Assembly: GCA_023955225.1 (NCBI GenBank)
Contig: JAGSGJ010000001.1
Location: 1 to 64,000, forward strand
DNA from: Sulfurovum sp.
GTDB lineage: Bacteria; Campylobacterota; Campylobacteria; Campylobacterales; Sulfurovaceae
Direction of reading: 5' to 3'
DNA: 64,000 nt
Below, in pieces: positions 17,436-26,017 of the stretch. The position numbers were made by a program, and so were the translations under genes. Under the pieces are notes generated by a model that did no database searches, was not told the origin of the DNA, and was given only the letters and a program-made list of their open reading frames with translations. Position 1 is the first letter of the stretch. The number at the start of each line of letters is the position of its first letter.

Positions 17436-18416
17436 ATGAAATCATTAAATCTATACATCACCATTTTTTTAATATTTTTTTCTTCTTTATACGCGTATGA
17501 CCTGTCCTATATGATAGATACTAATATTTCAGAGCAAGATACCAATACAAGTAATATACCTGTAGAAATACCAAGAAAAAGGTCAAAAAGTTTCTATAAA
17601 AAATTTGAAGACTTCTTTTCAGACTATGATGATAATTTGCCTGAAAATATCTTTATCTACTCTATCGATATGATGATCCCTGATGAAAATATGTTAGCGA
17701 CTAAAAAGGTTATCAACAATAGAATAGATGAAAAATTTGATTCCCAAACAGAACATATTCCTAAAATATTGGCTAATGATGCGTACAATATGCTATTAAG
17801 CACTATGTATTATCATGTGCAGGATATATCACGTATTACTGATGAAACCTGGGAAGAGGAAGTATGTGATCCCGACACCTTTAAATATAATGTAAATAAA
17901 GATCCCAAAGAACCTTTACTTTATTTAAAAGAAAATGATGAAGAGGCAAGAGGAGTAACTAAAAATGGTATAGTTCTGCCTTTTAATCCTAATTTTTCCG
18001 ATGCTTTTTACCCTTATGCTGAGCGTCCTGATGGTTGTAGTGCAGAAGGTCTTCAAGATGTATATGATCTCGCTAATGAATTCTTTAATGATGATAAGTG
18101 GCTGAAAGAGGCATGTAATGAACATGACAAATGTTACTATACACTAGGAACGACTTCTAAAGAGTGTAACAACGAGTTTATGGTGAAAACTGTAGATTCC
18201 TGTAACAATATAAGTGGAACCGAAACAGTAGTATTTATGGGTACAAGAAATGCTATTTGTGGTATGAAAGCGTTGACCATATCAACTGCTGCAAATGCCT
18301 GTGCAGAAAAGTATTTTGCAGAGGCACAAAGAAAACAAAAAGCTTATCATCAGTGGATCGTAAGCTATGAAAAAGCATTTAACAGTGCCCAACGCAAAAC
18401 AATATTGAAAAAATAA
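17436..18416 (+). CDS. Secreted protein with phospholipase A2-like active site
   Basis: A 326-residue protein with a signal peptide (cleavage near LYA-YD at about residue 20). Near residue 226 the stretch ACNEHDKCYYTLG matches the phospholipase A2 catalytic loop C-x3-HD-x-C-Y, with His230 and Asp231. Paired cysteines before (PDGCSAEG) and after (TSKECNNEF, VDSCNN, AICGM) fit disulfide bracing of such a core. The 190 residues before it are unrecognised. TAAAGGAG precedes the ATG. A calcium-dependent lipid esterase in the periplasm or outside is plausible; the calcium-binding loop is not clearly recognisable. Confidence 0.7.
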   Translation: MKSLNLYITIFLIFFSSLYAYDLSYMIDTNISEQDTNTSNIPVEIPRKRSKSFYKKFEDFFSDYDDNLPENIFIYSIDMMIPDENMLATKKVINNRIDEKFDSQTEHIPKILANDAYNMLLSTMYYHVQDISRITDETWEEEVCDPDTFKYNVNKDPKEPLLYLKENDEEARGVTKNGIVLPFNPNFSDAFYPYAERPDGCSAEGLQDVYDLANEFFNDDKWLKEACNEHDKCYYTLGTTSKECNNEFMVKTVDSCNNISGTETVVFMGTRNAICGMKALTISTAANACAEKYFAEAQRKQKAYHQWIVSYEKAFNSAQRKTILKK

Positions 18417-18430
18417 GAAGGCACTCACAC

Positions 18431-19288
18431 ATGGCAGAAAAATTCATCGTAAAAGAAAGATCTAAACTCTTGGAGTTTCTTTTTAACCATCTGACCGGCT
18501 GGTCTAAAAAGACCATTAAGCAACGGTTACAAGGGTCAAGTGTTGCTGTGAATGGTGAAATTAACACAAAACATGATTTTGCTTTAAACATAGATGATGT
18601 GGTAGAGGTGGGAGTGGTTAAAAAAGCTTCGACACAAGCACAAACATTACAAAAACTGGAGATCATCTATCAAGATAAAGATATCATAGCTATCAATAAA
18701 CCTGCGGGACTTTTGTCTGTAGGGAATACCACGGAAAGTAAACAACATGCACTAGCCATATTGAGAAATCAACTCTCACGCGGGAAAAATCAAGTGAAGC
18801 TCTGGCCTGTACATAGATTAGATCGAGATACATCAGGGATCCTGCTCTTTGCTACATCCAAAGAGATGAGAGAAACAGTGATGGATAAATGGGGAATATC
18901 TGAAAAGATCTATTTGGCCATAGTCGAGGGTTGTCCAAAAGAAAAAAAAGGGACCATAGACCAACCTTTAAGACTGGACGAGAAAGAGTACCGAATGCAT
19001 GTAGGAAAACATCCTGATGCAAAACCTGCTATTACCCACTATGCAGTGAAACAAACCAGCCCTGAACGCTCTTTGTTGGAAGTCAAGATAGAAACCGGAA
19101 GACAGCATCAGATACGGGCCCATTTGGCTTGGTTGGGACACAGTATTATCGGCGATGAACGTTATGGAACAAAAGGTGAGAAGATGGGACTGCATGCAAA
19201 AAAATTGACTATTATCCACCCTGTAAAGAAAAAACCCATGTCTTTTGAAGTAGACGCTCCCAGGGATTTTTACAAGCTTTTTAACTAA
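18431..19288 (+). CDS. RluA-family pseudouridine synthase
   Basis: A 285-residue RNA pseudouridine synthase. Residues about 10-60 form an S4 RNA-binding domain; the catalytic domain contains HRLDRDTSGILLFA with the catalytic Asp, and the C-terminal GRQHQIRAHLAWLGH motif. It isomerises uridines in 23S rRNA or tRNA; RluC/RluD/TruC cannot be separated by eye. It starts 15 nt after the PLA2-like gene with a weak AGAAGG site. Confidence 0.92.
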   Translation: MAEKFIVKERSKLLEFLFNHLTGWSKKTIKQRLQGSSVAVNGEINTKHDFALNIDDVVEVGVVKKASTQAQTLQKLEIIYQDKDIIAINKPAGLLSVGNTTESKQHALAILRNQLSRGKNQVKLWPVHRLDRDTSGILLFATSKEMRETVMDKWGISEKIYLAIVEGCPKEKKGTIDQPLRLDEKEYRMHVGKHPDAKPAITHYAVKQTSPERSLLEVKIETGRQHQIRAHLAWLGHSIIGDERYGTKGEKMGLHAKKLTIIHPVKKKPMSFEVDAPRDFYKLFN

Positions 19289-19293
19289 TACGC

Positions 19294-19417
19294 TATAATA
19301 CGCATAATATAACAAATATCATACGATAAGTCGTATGAGCTACCTGCTGAAGACAACACGGCATTAGCGTAGTTTTTTGGGTTTTACTCAAAAAGCGTTT
19401 GCATCAAAGGAACTACC
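19294..19417 (+). promoter_or_regulatory. Promoter and structured leader of the second DEAD-box helicase
   Basis: TATAAT at 19294-19299 would start an mRNA near 19306 with a leader of about 110 nt. The leader holds a perfect hairpin CATACGA/TCGTATG (19320-19337) and a weaker CTAC...GTAG fold followed by TTTTTT (19340-19378), which could attenuate. AAAGGA at 19406-19411 is the ribosome-binding site for the ATC start at 19418. Confidence 0.5.
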
Positions 19418-20698
19418 ATCAAATCATTTGAAAAATTAAATTTACATCCCGATATTTTAAAAGCCATCGCTTATGCAAAGTACGAGCAAACCACTGCCAT
19501 ACAAAACAAAGTTATACCTGCAGCAATGAAAGGTGTAGATGTACTTGGTGCATCAAAGTCAGGCACAGGTAAGACAGCTGCATATGTACTACCTCTGCTA
19601 AATAAACTACAAAAAGTGGTAAAACATGACCAAAAGGTTTTGAGAGCACTTATCATCGTGCCTACCATTGAACTTGTAGATCAGGTCTCACGTACTATCA
19701 GTGAACTTAGCAAATACCTGGATGTAAAAAATATAAAAATACAAGGTGGAATACCTAAGAGTACTCAGCTAGCTAGACTCTCTCAGGGCGCAGACATTGT
19801 TGTAGCAACACCTGGACGTTTACAAAGCTTTATAGATGACAAGAAAATAAACCTTGAGTATATCAACACTGTCATTCTTGACGAAGCAGACACGATGTTA
19901 GAACTTGGTTTTCTAAGTGAGATAAAAGCGATACTAAAACACTGTGGGCAACCAAGACAAACGATGATGTTCTCTGCAACTATTTCGCAAAACATCAAGA
20001 AACTTGCCAAAGATTTTATGCGTGATGCAGCGATTGTTGAAGTAAGCAACAGACGTGATGTTGTCGATTTTATCGCACATCGTGCCTACAAAGTAGACAA
20101 AGCAAGAAAAGATGAACTCGTAGCCAAACTCATAAAAGACAATGCATTAGACCAAGTACTTTTATTTGCAAGTACAAAAGAGTCAGCAAACAAGATATAT
20201 GAGTACCTTAAGAGCCAAAACATTCGCACTTCCATCATACACGGAGACATCAACAGAGGAGCCAGAGCAAAATCTTTAGCACTTTTGAAAAGTGGTAAAA
20301 CACAGGTTTTGGTAGCTACAGATATCGCGGCAAGAGGTATAGATATCAAAGAACTCGCCATGGTTATTAACTATGATATGCCTGAAGGTACAGATGAATT
20401 TACACACAGAGTAGGAAGAACCGGTCGTGCCAATCATAAAGGTTCAGTAATTTCTTTGTTGACTATCCGTGACTATGATTTCTTTTCAAAAATGGAAAAG
20501 CACTTAAAACTTAACATTAAAAGAGACATCTACGAAGGTTTTGAGCTTACCGACAAACAGCCAAGACAAAGACAACCAAAGAAAAAATCACTTATCGAAA
20601 GAAAAGGCGGGTTTGACTTTCATAAACAAAAAATGCAAAGAAGAGGTCAGACAAAGGCTCCTCAAAGTAAGAAAAAACCTTCAGGACGTAAAAAATAA
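19418..20698 (+). CDS. DEAD-box RNA helicase, apparent ATC start codon
   Basis: A 426-residue helicase. Motifs: Q motif with FEKLNLHPDILKAI and TTAIQ, I SKSGTGKT, Ia PTIELVDQ, GG, Ib TPGRLQS, II DEAD, III SAT, V ARGIDIK and VI HRVGRTGR; a basic Lys/Gln-rich tail (QPKKKSLIERK, KKKPSGRKK) follows. The first ATG (19526) lies after the Q motif. Between the upstream in-frame stop (19370-19372) and that ATG there is no ATG, GTG, TTG or CTG. AAAGGA is exactly six bases before ATC (19418), whose downstream peptide IKSFEKLN is where related helicases start with Met. So an AUC start, or a mutated or misread ATG, is inferred. Motif I has Ser-Lys where Gln-Thr is usual (ASKSGTGKT). Confidence 0.88.
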   Translation: MKSFEKLNLHPDILKAIAYAKYEQTTAIQNKVIPAAMKGVDVLGASKSGTGKTAAYVLPLLNKLQKVVKHDQKVLRALIIVPTIELVDQVSRTISELSKYLDVKNIKIQGGIPKSTQLARLSQGADIVVATPGRLQSFIDDKKINLEYINTVILDEADTMLELGFLSEIKAILKHCGQPRQTMMFSATISQNIKKLAKDFMRDAAIVEVSNRRDVVDFIAHRAYKVDKARKDELVAKLIKDNALDQVLLFASTKESANKIYEYLKSQNIRTSIIHGDINRGARAKSLALLKSGKTQVLVATDIAARGIDIKELAMVINYDMPEGTDEFTHRVGRTGRANHKGSVISLLTIRDYDFFSKMEKHLKLNIKRDIYEGFELTDKQPRQRQPKKKSLIERKGGFDFHKQKMQRRGQTKAPQSKKKPSGRKK

Positions 20699-20716
20699 CC
20701 GTCCACAAGAGTCCGA

Positions 20717-21463
20717 TTAATCTGTCTTTTTAAACTGTGCAAAAAGTGGGTTATGATCAGACACTCCATGATCTTTATCTACTGAAAACTCTAGGAGTTC
20801 CATCCCTCTGTAAAAAATAAAATCCAAATGGTTCCCCATAAAAGATTTCACTTTATCTAGCTGTTTAAATGGTACTGTTTTGAGCGTCAGTTCTTCTCTG
20901 ATCTCATGAAGTTTTTGTATACGTTTTTTATTCCAAGTGTTGAAGTCACCCGCGATGATCATCGGTCCAGTATGATGCTTCATAAGCTCCAAAAATCGTT
21001 CAAGTTCTCTGTAGTAGCGCTGATTCTCACGAAAGTTTATGGCGTGGATATTGAGTACAAAAAGCGTACTTCCGTCTTCAAATGGATATGTACTCATGAG
21101 TAAACTTTTATGGGGACCGATCAAACTCTCTCGCCCTTCCGAAAGATACGCCTGCGAACTTTTTGACTCTACCCTACTGGCAGATAACACGCCATAGAAC
21201 TCTCCACGAAATTCCAAATTAGCTGCAGCATCAAAAGCAAAGTTTGGAAGTGTAAAGTGTTTATCATCTCTAAAGTGAGCTTCCTGTAAAAGTAAGAAAT
21301 CAATCTCTTTTTCTTTGGTTAATCTCTGCAGAAAAGGTTGAAAACCTTTATGTTTAGTATTTTGTTTGTAGACATTCCAGCAAAGTACCCCAAAGGTATC
21401 TGGCACAAATCTATCGCAGCTAAAACGGCATGAACGGTGATGAAGAATAGAAGGTACAAACAT
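20717..21463 (-). CDS. Endonuclease/exonuclease/phosphatase-family protein
   Basis: A 248-residue metal-dependent phosphohydrolase of the EEP fold. Active-site motifs in order: NVYKQN, LLLQEAH (metal-binding Glu), LNIHAIN, AGDFNTW, FMGNHLDFIFYRG and VSDHNPL (catalytic His). The start ATG overlaps the stop codon of the PLD gene (TAATG), so they are translationally coupled. Substrate (DNA, phospholipid headgroup or other) is not evident; pairing with a cardiolipin-synthase-like gene hints at lipid phosphate chemistry. Confidence 0.87.
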   Translation of the reverse strand: MFVPSILHHRSCRFSCDRFVPDTFGVLCWNVYKQNTKHKGFQPFLQRLTKEKEIDFLLLQEAHFRDDKHFTLPNFAFDAAANLEFRGEFYGVLSASRVESKSSQAYLSEGRESLIGPHKSLLMSTYPFEDGSTLFVLNIHAINFRENQRYYRELERFLELMKHHTGPMIIAGDFNTWNKKRIQKLHEIREELTLKTVPFKQLDKVKSFMGNHLDFIFYRGMELLEFSVDKDHGVSDHNPLFAQFKKTD

Positions 21464-22869
21464 TAGAGTAACGGTGCGAACACTTTCATAATATTTTCAA
21501 CAGCTTCACGTACTTTGGAGGGTTTTTCCATCCCTCTGCTTGAGTTGACTATCAATCCATTCATCCATGCTTCGATACTCTCTATGAATTGTGGGGAGTA
21601 GACAAATGTGACCACTTCATAGTTTAGAAAAAGACTTCGGTTGTCAAAGTTGACAGACCCTACCATACCACCCAGATCATCAAAAAGTATGGCTTTGGCA
21701 TGGAGCATTTCTCCTTCATATAAAACTACATCAGCACCTATTTCATCAAGTTCACGCATATAGGGGCTTCTTGCTAAGTCTACTAGTATATGGTCAGAGT
21801 CTTTAGGCGTGATCAACTTAACATCAACTCCTTTATGGTGAGCTATCACCAATGCCTGTATCATATTTTCATCTGGTACAAAATAGGGAGTCACGATCCA
21901 AATACGCTTTTTCGCATTGTAGATGGCATTTAAAAGTGCCTCATAAAGTGCATCACTGGGAATATCAGGACCAGAGGGAACAACTTGTACCTTACTCTCC
22001 CCCTCACATGATTCTTCTCTTTTTAGATCGATCCTTTCTTCTTCTTTGGTTGCGTAGACCCAGTCATTTTGGAAAATATGATAGAAATGATAAACAGAAT
22101 CTCCGTTCAAACAGTAAAGCAGATCTTCCCAGCGTTTACTTCCATCTGCTTCTCCCATATATTCATTACTCAGGTTCATACCACCACTAAGCAGTGTTGT
22201 TTGATCAAAGAGGTAGATCTTACGATGATTTCTAAGATTGATATAGTTTTGAAATGGTCTTTTCAAAATAGGCGTAAAAAATGCCACTTCTCCTCCCGCC
22301 TCTTTTAATGCCTTAAAACCTTTTTGATTAAAGCTTGCACCCAAAGACCCGACTAGATCCATAAGTAATCGTACTTGAACCCCCTCTTTGGCTTTCTTCG
22401 TTAAAGCATCTAAGATCGTTTTAGTCATTTTGTCAAATTGAAAAACATAGGTACAAATATCGATACTCTGTTTTGCCTGGTCAATTTCTTTTAGCATTCG
22501 ATCATAAGCCTCTGTATCATTTGTGATCAGTTCAAAAGTATTTCCTTTTGTTGCAGGTGGCATACCATTCTTTTCCAAAAGATTTTGAAAAGCATAATGA
22601 GGATCATCTAATTTATAAAGACTATGTTCACACACATCATCAAATTTAACATACTCTTTTTTATTTTTTGGTTCACGTTTTCGTATACCGATAAGAAAAT
22701 AGAGTGGCACGACGATATAGGGTAAAAAGAAAATAGACAACATCCATGAGATCATACTGGTTGGAGACCGCTTTTGGTAAAGGATATGACTCAGTGCAGA
22801 GAAAACAAGAATACCAGAAAGTACTACTAAAAAATAGGTACTGATAAACTGTAAAGGCGTGACGTCGAT
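21463..22869 (-). CDS. Cardiolipin synthase-like phospholipase D, apparent ATC start codon
   Basis: A 468-residue membrane enzyme with two N-terminal hydrophobic segments (the second ending in IVVPLYFLIG, as in Cls proteins), then two PLD domains with HxK motifs NHRKIYLFDQTTL and HAKAILFDD, plus GSVNFDNRS. It condenses phosphatidylglycerol to cardiolipin. The first ATG (22755) falls in the linker after KRSPTS and would delete the first membrane segment. Upstream the frame stays open to a TAA with no ATG, GTG or TTG; GAGGAG lies six bases before an ATC at 22869, the inferred start (IDVTPLQFIS). Coupled to the EEP gene downstream. Confidence 0.87.
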   Translation of the reverse strand: MDVTPLQFISTYFLVVLSGILVFSALSHILYQKRSPTSMISWMLSIFFLPYIVVPLYFLIGIRKREPKNKKEYVKFDDVCEHSLYKLDDPHYAFQNLLEKNGMPPATKGNTFELITNDTEAYDRMLKEIDQAKQSIDICTYVFQFDKMTKTILDALTKKAKEGVQVRLLMDLVGSLGASFNQKGFKALKEAGGEVAFFTPILKRPFQNYINLRNHRKIYLFDQTTLLSGGMNLSNEYMGEADGSKRWEDLLYCLNGDSVYHFYHIFQNDWVYATKEEERIDLKREESCEGESKVQVVPSGPDIPSDALYEALLNAIYNAKKRIWIVTPYFVPDENMIQALVIAHHKGVDVKLITPKDSDHILVDLARSPYMRELDEIGADVVLYEGEMLHAKAILFDDLGGMVGSVNFDNRSLFLNYEVVTFVYSPQFIESIEAWMNGLIVNSSRGMEKPSKVREAVENIMKVFAPLL

Positions 22870-23045
22870 GGGGAACTCCTCTATTTATAGCATCTCTATA
22901 CTTCTATGGATTAATTATAACATAATGAGAAGCCCTGAAAGAAATTTTCTATAAAGAATAAAAATAGTATCACCATGTATTATCTTCATGGCATACGCTA
23001 TAATACAGATCAAATGATAAATATAGTGTATTAAGGGTGTTATAT

Positions 23046-24209
23046 ATGATTGAAGATGGATTTACTTACCTAACCGTACTTGTAATGATAGGTTCTTCCA
23101 TCGTATATACTGAGAAAAAGAGCCAATACAAGCTCTTTGAGTACCTTCCTTCTATCGTCATTATCTACTTTGTAGTGATGCTTTTTTCCACCTTTGGACT
23201 ATGGCAAAAATCTGAGTCTGTGACAGCTACATACAAGTTTCTAAAGTCTAACCTTCTTCCTGCCATGATCTTTCTTATGTTACTCTCTGCAGATATGAGA
23301 GAGATCTTTAAACTGGGTAAAAAAATGTTACTGACTTTCTTTTTAGCCTCAGTGAGTATTGCCATCGGTTTCATAGGTACTTTTTCTCTTTTCCATACTT
23401 ACTTTGAACCTGACTCATGGAAAGCCTTTGCAGCACTCTCAGGATCTTGGATGGGGGGAACCGGCAATATGGTAGCCATACAAGGTGCACTTGACTTACC
23501 TGACTCTGCTATGGGGTATACCCTACTCATAGACTCCATTGACTATGCCATCTGGGTGATGATACTCCTTGCCCTTGTACCTTTTGCTAAAAAGTTTAAC
23601 CTCTGGAGCAAAGCCGATACTTCTGTGATAGATGAAGTGGGTGAAAGACTGGCTCTCAAAGAGAAGCATAAAAAACCCATAAGTTTCGCTTCTCTTTTCC
23701 TCCTGCTGGGTACTGCCCTGCTCGTTTCTCTATTGGCACAGTATGGAGCATCATTCCTCCCTACTACTTCATTTCTTACCACGACCACCTGGATAGTCAT
23801 CATCGCTACACTTGCGGGCATTCTCTTTGCTATGACACCCGTAGCAAAGATATCGGGTGGTTCAGAACTGGCACATATCATGCTCTATCTCATCGTGGCT
23901 CTCATCGCTTCACGGGCCAACTTCACAGAACTAACAGAAGCACCTCTTTACATTGTAGCGGGGTTTGTCATCATCGCTATACATGTCAGTATCATGATAC
24001 TCTTTGCCAAACTCTTTAACCTTGACCTCTTCTCTTTGGGTGTGGCTTCATTAGCCAATATAGGTGGTGTAGCCTCTGCTCCTATTTTAGCCTCTGCCTA
24101 CTCAAAAGCACTCATTCCCATAGGTGTACTCATGGCTATGATGGGGTATATTGTAGGAACGTTTGGAGGACTTATGGTGGGGAAAATCTTAGAGATGATA
24201 GGCGGATGA
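23046..24209 (+). CDS. DUF819-family multi-pass membrane protein
   Basis: A 387-residue integral membrane protein with about ten to eleven hydrophobic spans, matching DUF819 (YjcL-like). The Gly-rich GSWMGGTGNMVAIQGALDLPDS after span 4 and SLANIGGVASAPILASAYSKALIPIGVLMAMMGYIVG near the end are inverted-repeat-like half motifs, as in sodium:solute or keto-acid carriers. ATG 23046 is chosen over the GTG at 23037 because AAGGGTG lies before it. It is probably a transporter; the substrate is unknown. The next gene begins 84 nt downstream. Confidence 0.82.
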   Translation: MIEDGFTYLTVLVMIGSSIVYTEKKSQYKLFEYLPSIVIIYFVVMLFSTFGLWQKSESVTATYKFLKSNLLPAMIFLMLLSADMREIFKLGKKMLLTFFLASVSIAIGFIGTFSLFHTYFEPDSWKAFAALSGSWMGGTGNMVAIQGALDLPDSAMGYTLLIDSIDYAIWVMILLALVPFAKKFNLWSKADTSVIDEVGERLALKEKHKKPISFASLFLLLGTALLVSLLAQYGASFLPTTSFLTTTTWIVIIATLAGILFAMTPVAKISGGSELAHIMLYLIVALIASRANFTELTEAPLYIVAGFVIIAIHVSIMILFAKLFNLDLFSLGVASLANIGGVASAPILASAYSKALIPIGVLMAMMGYIVGTFGGLMVGKILEMIGG

Positions 24210-24293
24210 GCAAAAGCTATAAACTACAAAGTATATTTGTTATAATAACCGGTATATAATGCACAAGTTAATGATTAAGGGGTATATAGACAG

Positions 24294-24899
24294 ATGCAAA
24301 AAGTAAAAGAAGAGTTCTTACTCTCAGTCATATTTGTTGTTAAATGGCTTACATTGGCGCTTGGTGCCTTGGGTATTTTGTACTTTGCTATCTCACTTGC
24401 CTACCATAGATCCTATTATGATCCTCTCATGAAAGAGTATGAACTTGAAATTGCTGATCTCAATAAGAAAAAAGCCGAGAAAAAAGCTTCTTTAGATACG
24501 CTGAAACTCACACTGAACCACATACATACCAAGATTGACATACTTAGAAAAACAGAGATACCTGCAGCAAGAAAAGCCATTGCCCTCCATGAAGAAAAAA
24601 TTGAATCATTAGATGAAGACTTCATTGATAAATACAACCCTTTCAGTGAAAAGAACGGTCAAGCAAAGCAAGTGTATGTAGAAAGAGACAAGGCTGTCGA
24701 TCATAAAGAAAATCTGGATGAAAACTTGGAAGATCTGCGTATGACACAAGCAGTTAAAGCTGAAGCAAAATCTGAAATGCTGGACAAGCTAAATCAAATT
24801 GACATATTTATATCTGTTGAGGAACATGAGAAAGAAAGAGTCGGTACAGGTGCACTAGGTGTATTACCCTGGCTTCTTGGGATATTGGGCCTGACATAA
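24294..24899 (+). CDS. Membrane-anchored coiled-coil protein
   Basis: A 201-residue protein with one membrane segment (about residues 10-34), a long Lys/Glu-rich coiled coil (about 45-170) and a second short hydrophobic C-terminus (GVLPWLLGILGL). The sequence lacks catalytic motifs. Its TAA overlaps the ATG of the epimerase gene (TAATG), so they are coupled. Function not recognised. Confidence 0.75.
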   Translation: MQKVKEEFLLSVIFVVKWLTLALGALGILYFAISLAYHRSYYDPLMKEYELEIADLNKKKAEKKASLDTLKLTLNHIHTKIDILRKTEIPAARKAIALHEEKIESLDEDFIDKYNPFSEKNGQAKQVYVERDKAVDHKENLDENLEDLRMTQAVKAEAKSEMLDKLNQIDIFISVEEHEKERVGTGALGVLPWLLGILGLT

Positions 24900-25966
24900 T
24901 GAAGATAAGCAACATACGAACAAGTACACTCAAAGCCCCGCTTAAAAATCCTTTCATTACCTCTTTACGTCGTGTAGATGCGCTTGAAGATCTAGTCGTT
25001 ATCGTTGAATGTGATGATGGTTCTGTAGGTTATGGAGAAGGTGCTCCCACCCCTATCATTACAGGAGAGACAATGGGATCTATGGTTGCTACCATCGAGC
25101 ATATCAAGCCTTTTATCATAGGACTTGAGATAGAAGACTTTGATAGCATATTAAATAATATACATACACGTATACTCAAGAATACCACAGCCAAATCTGC
25201 CCTTGAGATAGCACTTTATGACTTAAAGGCTAAATCAGAAAAGCAACCTCTCTTCAAAATGCTTGGAGGGACACAAACAATTTTTAAAACCGATATCACC
25301 ATTAGCATGGGTGAGATTGAGAAAATGATATCAGATAGTCTTGATGCAGTAAATCTTGGCTATGACACATTAAAGATAAAGATAGGTGACAACCCACAAA
25401 AAGATGTTGAACGTATCATCGCCATACATGATGCACTGGATGACAACATCATACTCAGACTCGATGCAAACCAAGGGTGGACAGCACAAGAGAGTGTTGA
25501 ACTCCTGCATGCTTTGGAAAAGCGAGACATCATCGCTGAGTTCATAGAACAACCCGTCGCTGCAGATGACATAGAGGGACTTCGTTACATTAAAGAGAGA
25601 GTCCAAACCCCCCTACTGGCAGATGAATCCATATTTTCAGTAAAAGATGCGAGAAGACTGCTTGAGATGCAGGCCATAGACTATGTCAATATCAAACTAG
25701 CCAAAACAGCCGGTATCACCCAAGCCTTACAACTTTCCGATCTATCTGCTGAGTTTGGTGTCAAATGTATGATAGGCTGCATGCTCGAAGGTCCCATATC
25801 TGTAGCTGCCGGAGTACATGTGGCTTCTGCCAAAGCTGATATCATCACTATGCTTGACTTGGATGCAGTAAGCCTCTTGGCTTCACACCCTGTAGACACA
25901 TCTATCGTCTTTAATGAGAGCAAGATCAGACTTTCTGAAGAGTTTGGCTTGGGTGTAACTTTTTAA
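24899..25966 (+). CDS. Dipeptide epimerase (enolase superfamily)
   Basis: A 355-residue member of the mandelate-racemase/muconate-lactonizing group. The acid/base lysines appear in LKIKIG (about residue 160) and NIKLAKTAGI (about 263); metal ligands in RLDANQGW, EQPV and LADESIF. This pattern fits L-Ala-D/L-Glu epimerases, which process murein tripeptide for recycling. ATG at 24899 overlaps the previous stop. The next gene (znuA) has its own promoter. Confidence 0.87.
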   Translation: MKISNIRTSTLKAPLKNPFITSLRRVDALEDLVVIVECDDGSVGYGEGAPTPIITGETMGSMVATIEHIKPFIIGLEIEDFDSILNNIHTRILKNTTAKSALEIALYDLKAKSEKQPLFKMLGGTQTIFKTDITISMGEIEKMISDSLDAVNLGYDTLKIKIGDNPQKDVERIIAIHDALDDNIILRLDANQGWTAQESVELLHALEKRDIIAEFIEQPVAADDIEGLRYIKERVQTPLLADESIFSVKDARRLLEMQAIDYVNIKLAKTAGITQALQLSDLSAEFGVKCMIGCMLEGPISVAAGVHVASAKADIITMLDLDAVSLLASHPVDTSIVFNESKIRLSEEFGLGVTF

Positions 25967-26005
25967 ACACAATATTGATTAATTACACCCATAATACTAT
26001 TTTGC

Positions 26006-26011
26006 TATAAT
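26006..26011 (+). promoter_or_regulatory. -10 box placed for leaderless znuA
   Basis: TATAAT in a TGCTATAAT context ends 6 nt before the znuA ATG, so transcription should begin at or next to the start codon. No Shine-Dalgarno is present between them. Confidence 0.6.
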
Positions 26012-26017
26012 AGCAGC

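Noticed and set aside
23543..23881. 112-codon minus-strand frame inside the DUF819 gene
   Set aside because: Shadow of the coding strand; no ribosome-binding site or domain. Other long antisense frames were rejected for the same reason.
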